Shown here: positions 63,403 through 64,000 of the stretch, in pieces
Numbering within the stretch: position 1 is the stretch's first letter
How the letters are laid out: every line of letters starts with the position of its first letter
Origin: Bacteroidales bacterium
GTDB lineage: Bacteria; Bacteroidota; Bacteroidia; Bacteroidales; UBA1402
DNA length: 64,000 nucleotides
Direction: 5' to 3'
NCBI GenBank assembly: GCA_021373135.1
Contig: JAJFTH010000010.1
Coordinates: 62,001-126,000 of the forward strand
The notes under the pieces: model-generated
Seen by the model: the letters and a program-made list of their open reading frames with translations, nothing else
Databases searched by the model: none
What the model was told of the DNA's origin: nothing
Made by a program: the position numbers and the translations under genes

Positions 63403-63956
63403 TAAAATATTGCTCCTTCCTCTTCTTCGCCTTGTTTGGCATATTTGCAATGATGTAAAGCGCGCAATACGTTCACCAAAGATTGTCCCCAGATCTGTTC
63501 AAAATTGGTACGGCACACATACAAGGCATCATTCATGGTCTCGTCATAACCCAAACGAAACACAGATAAAAAATCAAATAAATCCTGCCAGATATCAGCA
63601 ATATTTTCTGAGATAAAGGCTACAACAGGAGTATCCGTATATTTTATGTCCGGATGGAAAACTTCCAGATAGGCGTCATCCGTTCCGAGTAAATCAGAAA
63701 CAGTTTGTGATAAAACAGCATACTGTTCTTCTGTTGCAAACGTTTCGGGAGAGTCATCAGAAATCATCTCATTCTGTGGCAAAAGGCTTGCTTTGAGATA
63801 AAGAAGCGGCAGCAGACGAGTCATTGTATCCAAGAACTGCTTTTTATCAACAGACTCCAGTTGATCCAAAAAATCACAAAAAGATTTTGACACTGTGACA
63901 AACTCTATCGTATTTTTATGATATACCGGATTATCTGATTGCGGTTCTTTAGACAT
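63402..63956 (-). CDS. DUF5063 domain-containing protein
   Basis: 184 residues from ATG 63956 (MSKEPQSDNP). Helical, acidic protein (many D and E; ends QGEEEEGAIF). The DUF5063 family is typical of Bacteroidetes and is consistently found before the RNase D-like exonuclease; its function is unknown to me. Promoter element at 63979-63986 argues for 63956 over the upstream in-frame start at 63989. Confidence 0.85.
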   Translation of the reverse strand: MSKEPQSDNPVYHKNTIEFVTVSKSFCDFLDQLESVDKKQFLDTMTRLLPLLYLKASLLPQNEMISDDSPETFATEEQYAVLSQTVSDLLGTDDAYLEVFHPDIKYTDTPVVAFISENIADIWQDLFDFLSVFRLGYDETMNDALYVCRTNFEQIWGQSLVNVLRALHHCKYAKQGEEEEGAIF

Positions 63957-63978
63957 AAATCGTTTTTCAAGGACTTGG

Positions 63979-63986
63979 CAAAAGTA
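63979..63986 (-). promoter_or_regulatory. -7 element of the DUF5063/RNase D operon
   Basis: TACTTTTG on the minus strand, about 23 bases before the ATG at 63956. Confidence 0.6.
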
Positions 63987-64000
63987 CAAAATAACATCCA

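Overview
The window reads as a chromosomal stretch of a member of the Bacteroidales (Bacteroidetes). The grounds are the recurrent primary-sigma -7 element TAnnTTTG upstream of many genes, TonB-dependent receptors with the RRWSRKGYAVFASL-type leader, a Wzi capsule-assembly protein, the carA-carB-glmS-amidophosphoribosyltransferase order, rsfS-ftsH-cdsA, and a DUF5063/RNase D-like pair. I cannot name the genus. All coordinates and motifs were read by eye; no search was run.

Positions 1-48,740 are mostly ordinary core genome: serC-serA-DUF1015; rarA; a TonB receptor beside a LuxR-type regulator; an operon of an ATP-grasp-like protein, a DedA-like protein, a 59-residue winged-helix protein, a double ABC ATPase and a second TonB receptor; a ferritin-like/VIT1 iron protein; a dihydrouridine synthase; an MFS transporter; dnaG with a NatAB-type ABC exporter; rsfS-ftsH-cdsA; an ECF sigma/anti-sigma/periplasmic protein set; mazG with wzi and a kelch lipoprotein; valS; carAB-glmS-purF-like; cysK; a LuxR response regulator; a Tat-signal DegT-type aminotransferase in a more AT-rich patch; tRNA-Glu; pgeF-rsmE; and a Tat-signal enolase-superfamily enzyme.

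Positions about 48,740-62,790 form an accessory, AT-rich defence-type island. Its centre is a four-gene overlapping minus-strand operon for a bacterial ubiquitin-like conjugation system: a two-domain ubiquitin-like protein, a Prok-E2_E type E2, a JAB-E1 fusion whose usual E1 cysteine region reads PGKSSL, and a DUF6527 protein. It is divergent from a three-gene overlapping operon encoding a small sigma-70-like factor, a charged coiled-coil protein and an ImmA/IrrE peptidase. The shared 141-bp intergenic region holds a 9-bp element (AGTATGCTA) in both orientations and no clear housekeeping promoter. I infer a protease-controlled sigma switch that could drive the ubiquitin-like operon; this is the best candidate for a poorly described system here. 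Next come an XRE-ImmA/DUF4411 toxin-antitoxin pair, a winged-helix/coiled-coil protein, a PD-(D/E)XK nuclease-SF1 helicase-S24 peptidase fusion coupled to a MazG-like protein, an IS3 orfA relic, a small dispersed repeat family, and a metallophosphoesterase coupled to a winged-helix AbiEi-like protein.

The window closes at 62,794-63,989 with core genes again (RNase D-like exonuclease and DUF5063), so the island lies between two stretches of conserved chromosome. No integrase, CRISPR array or rRNA was seen.
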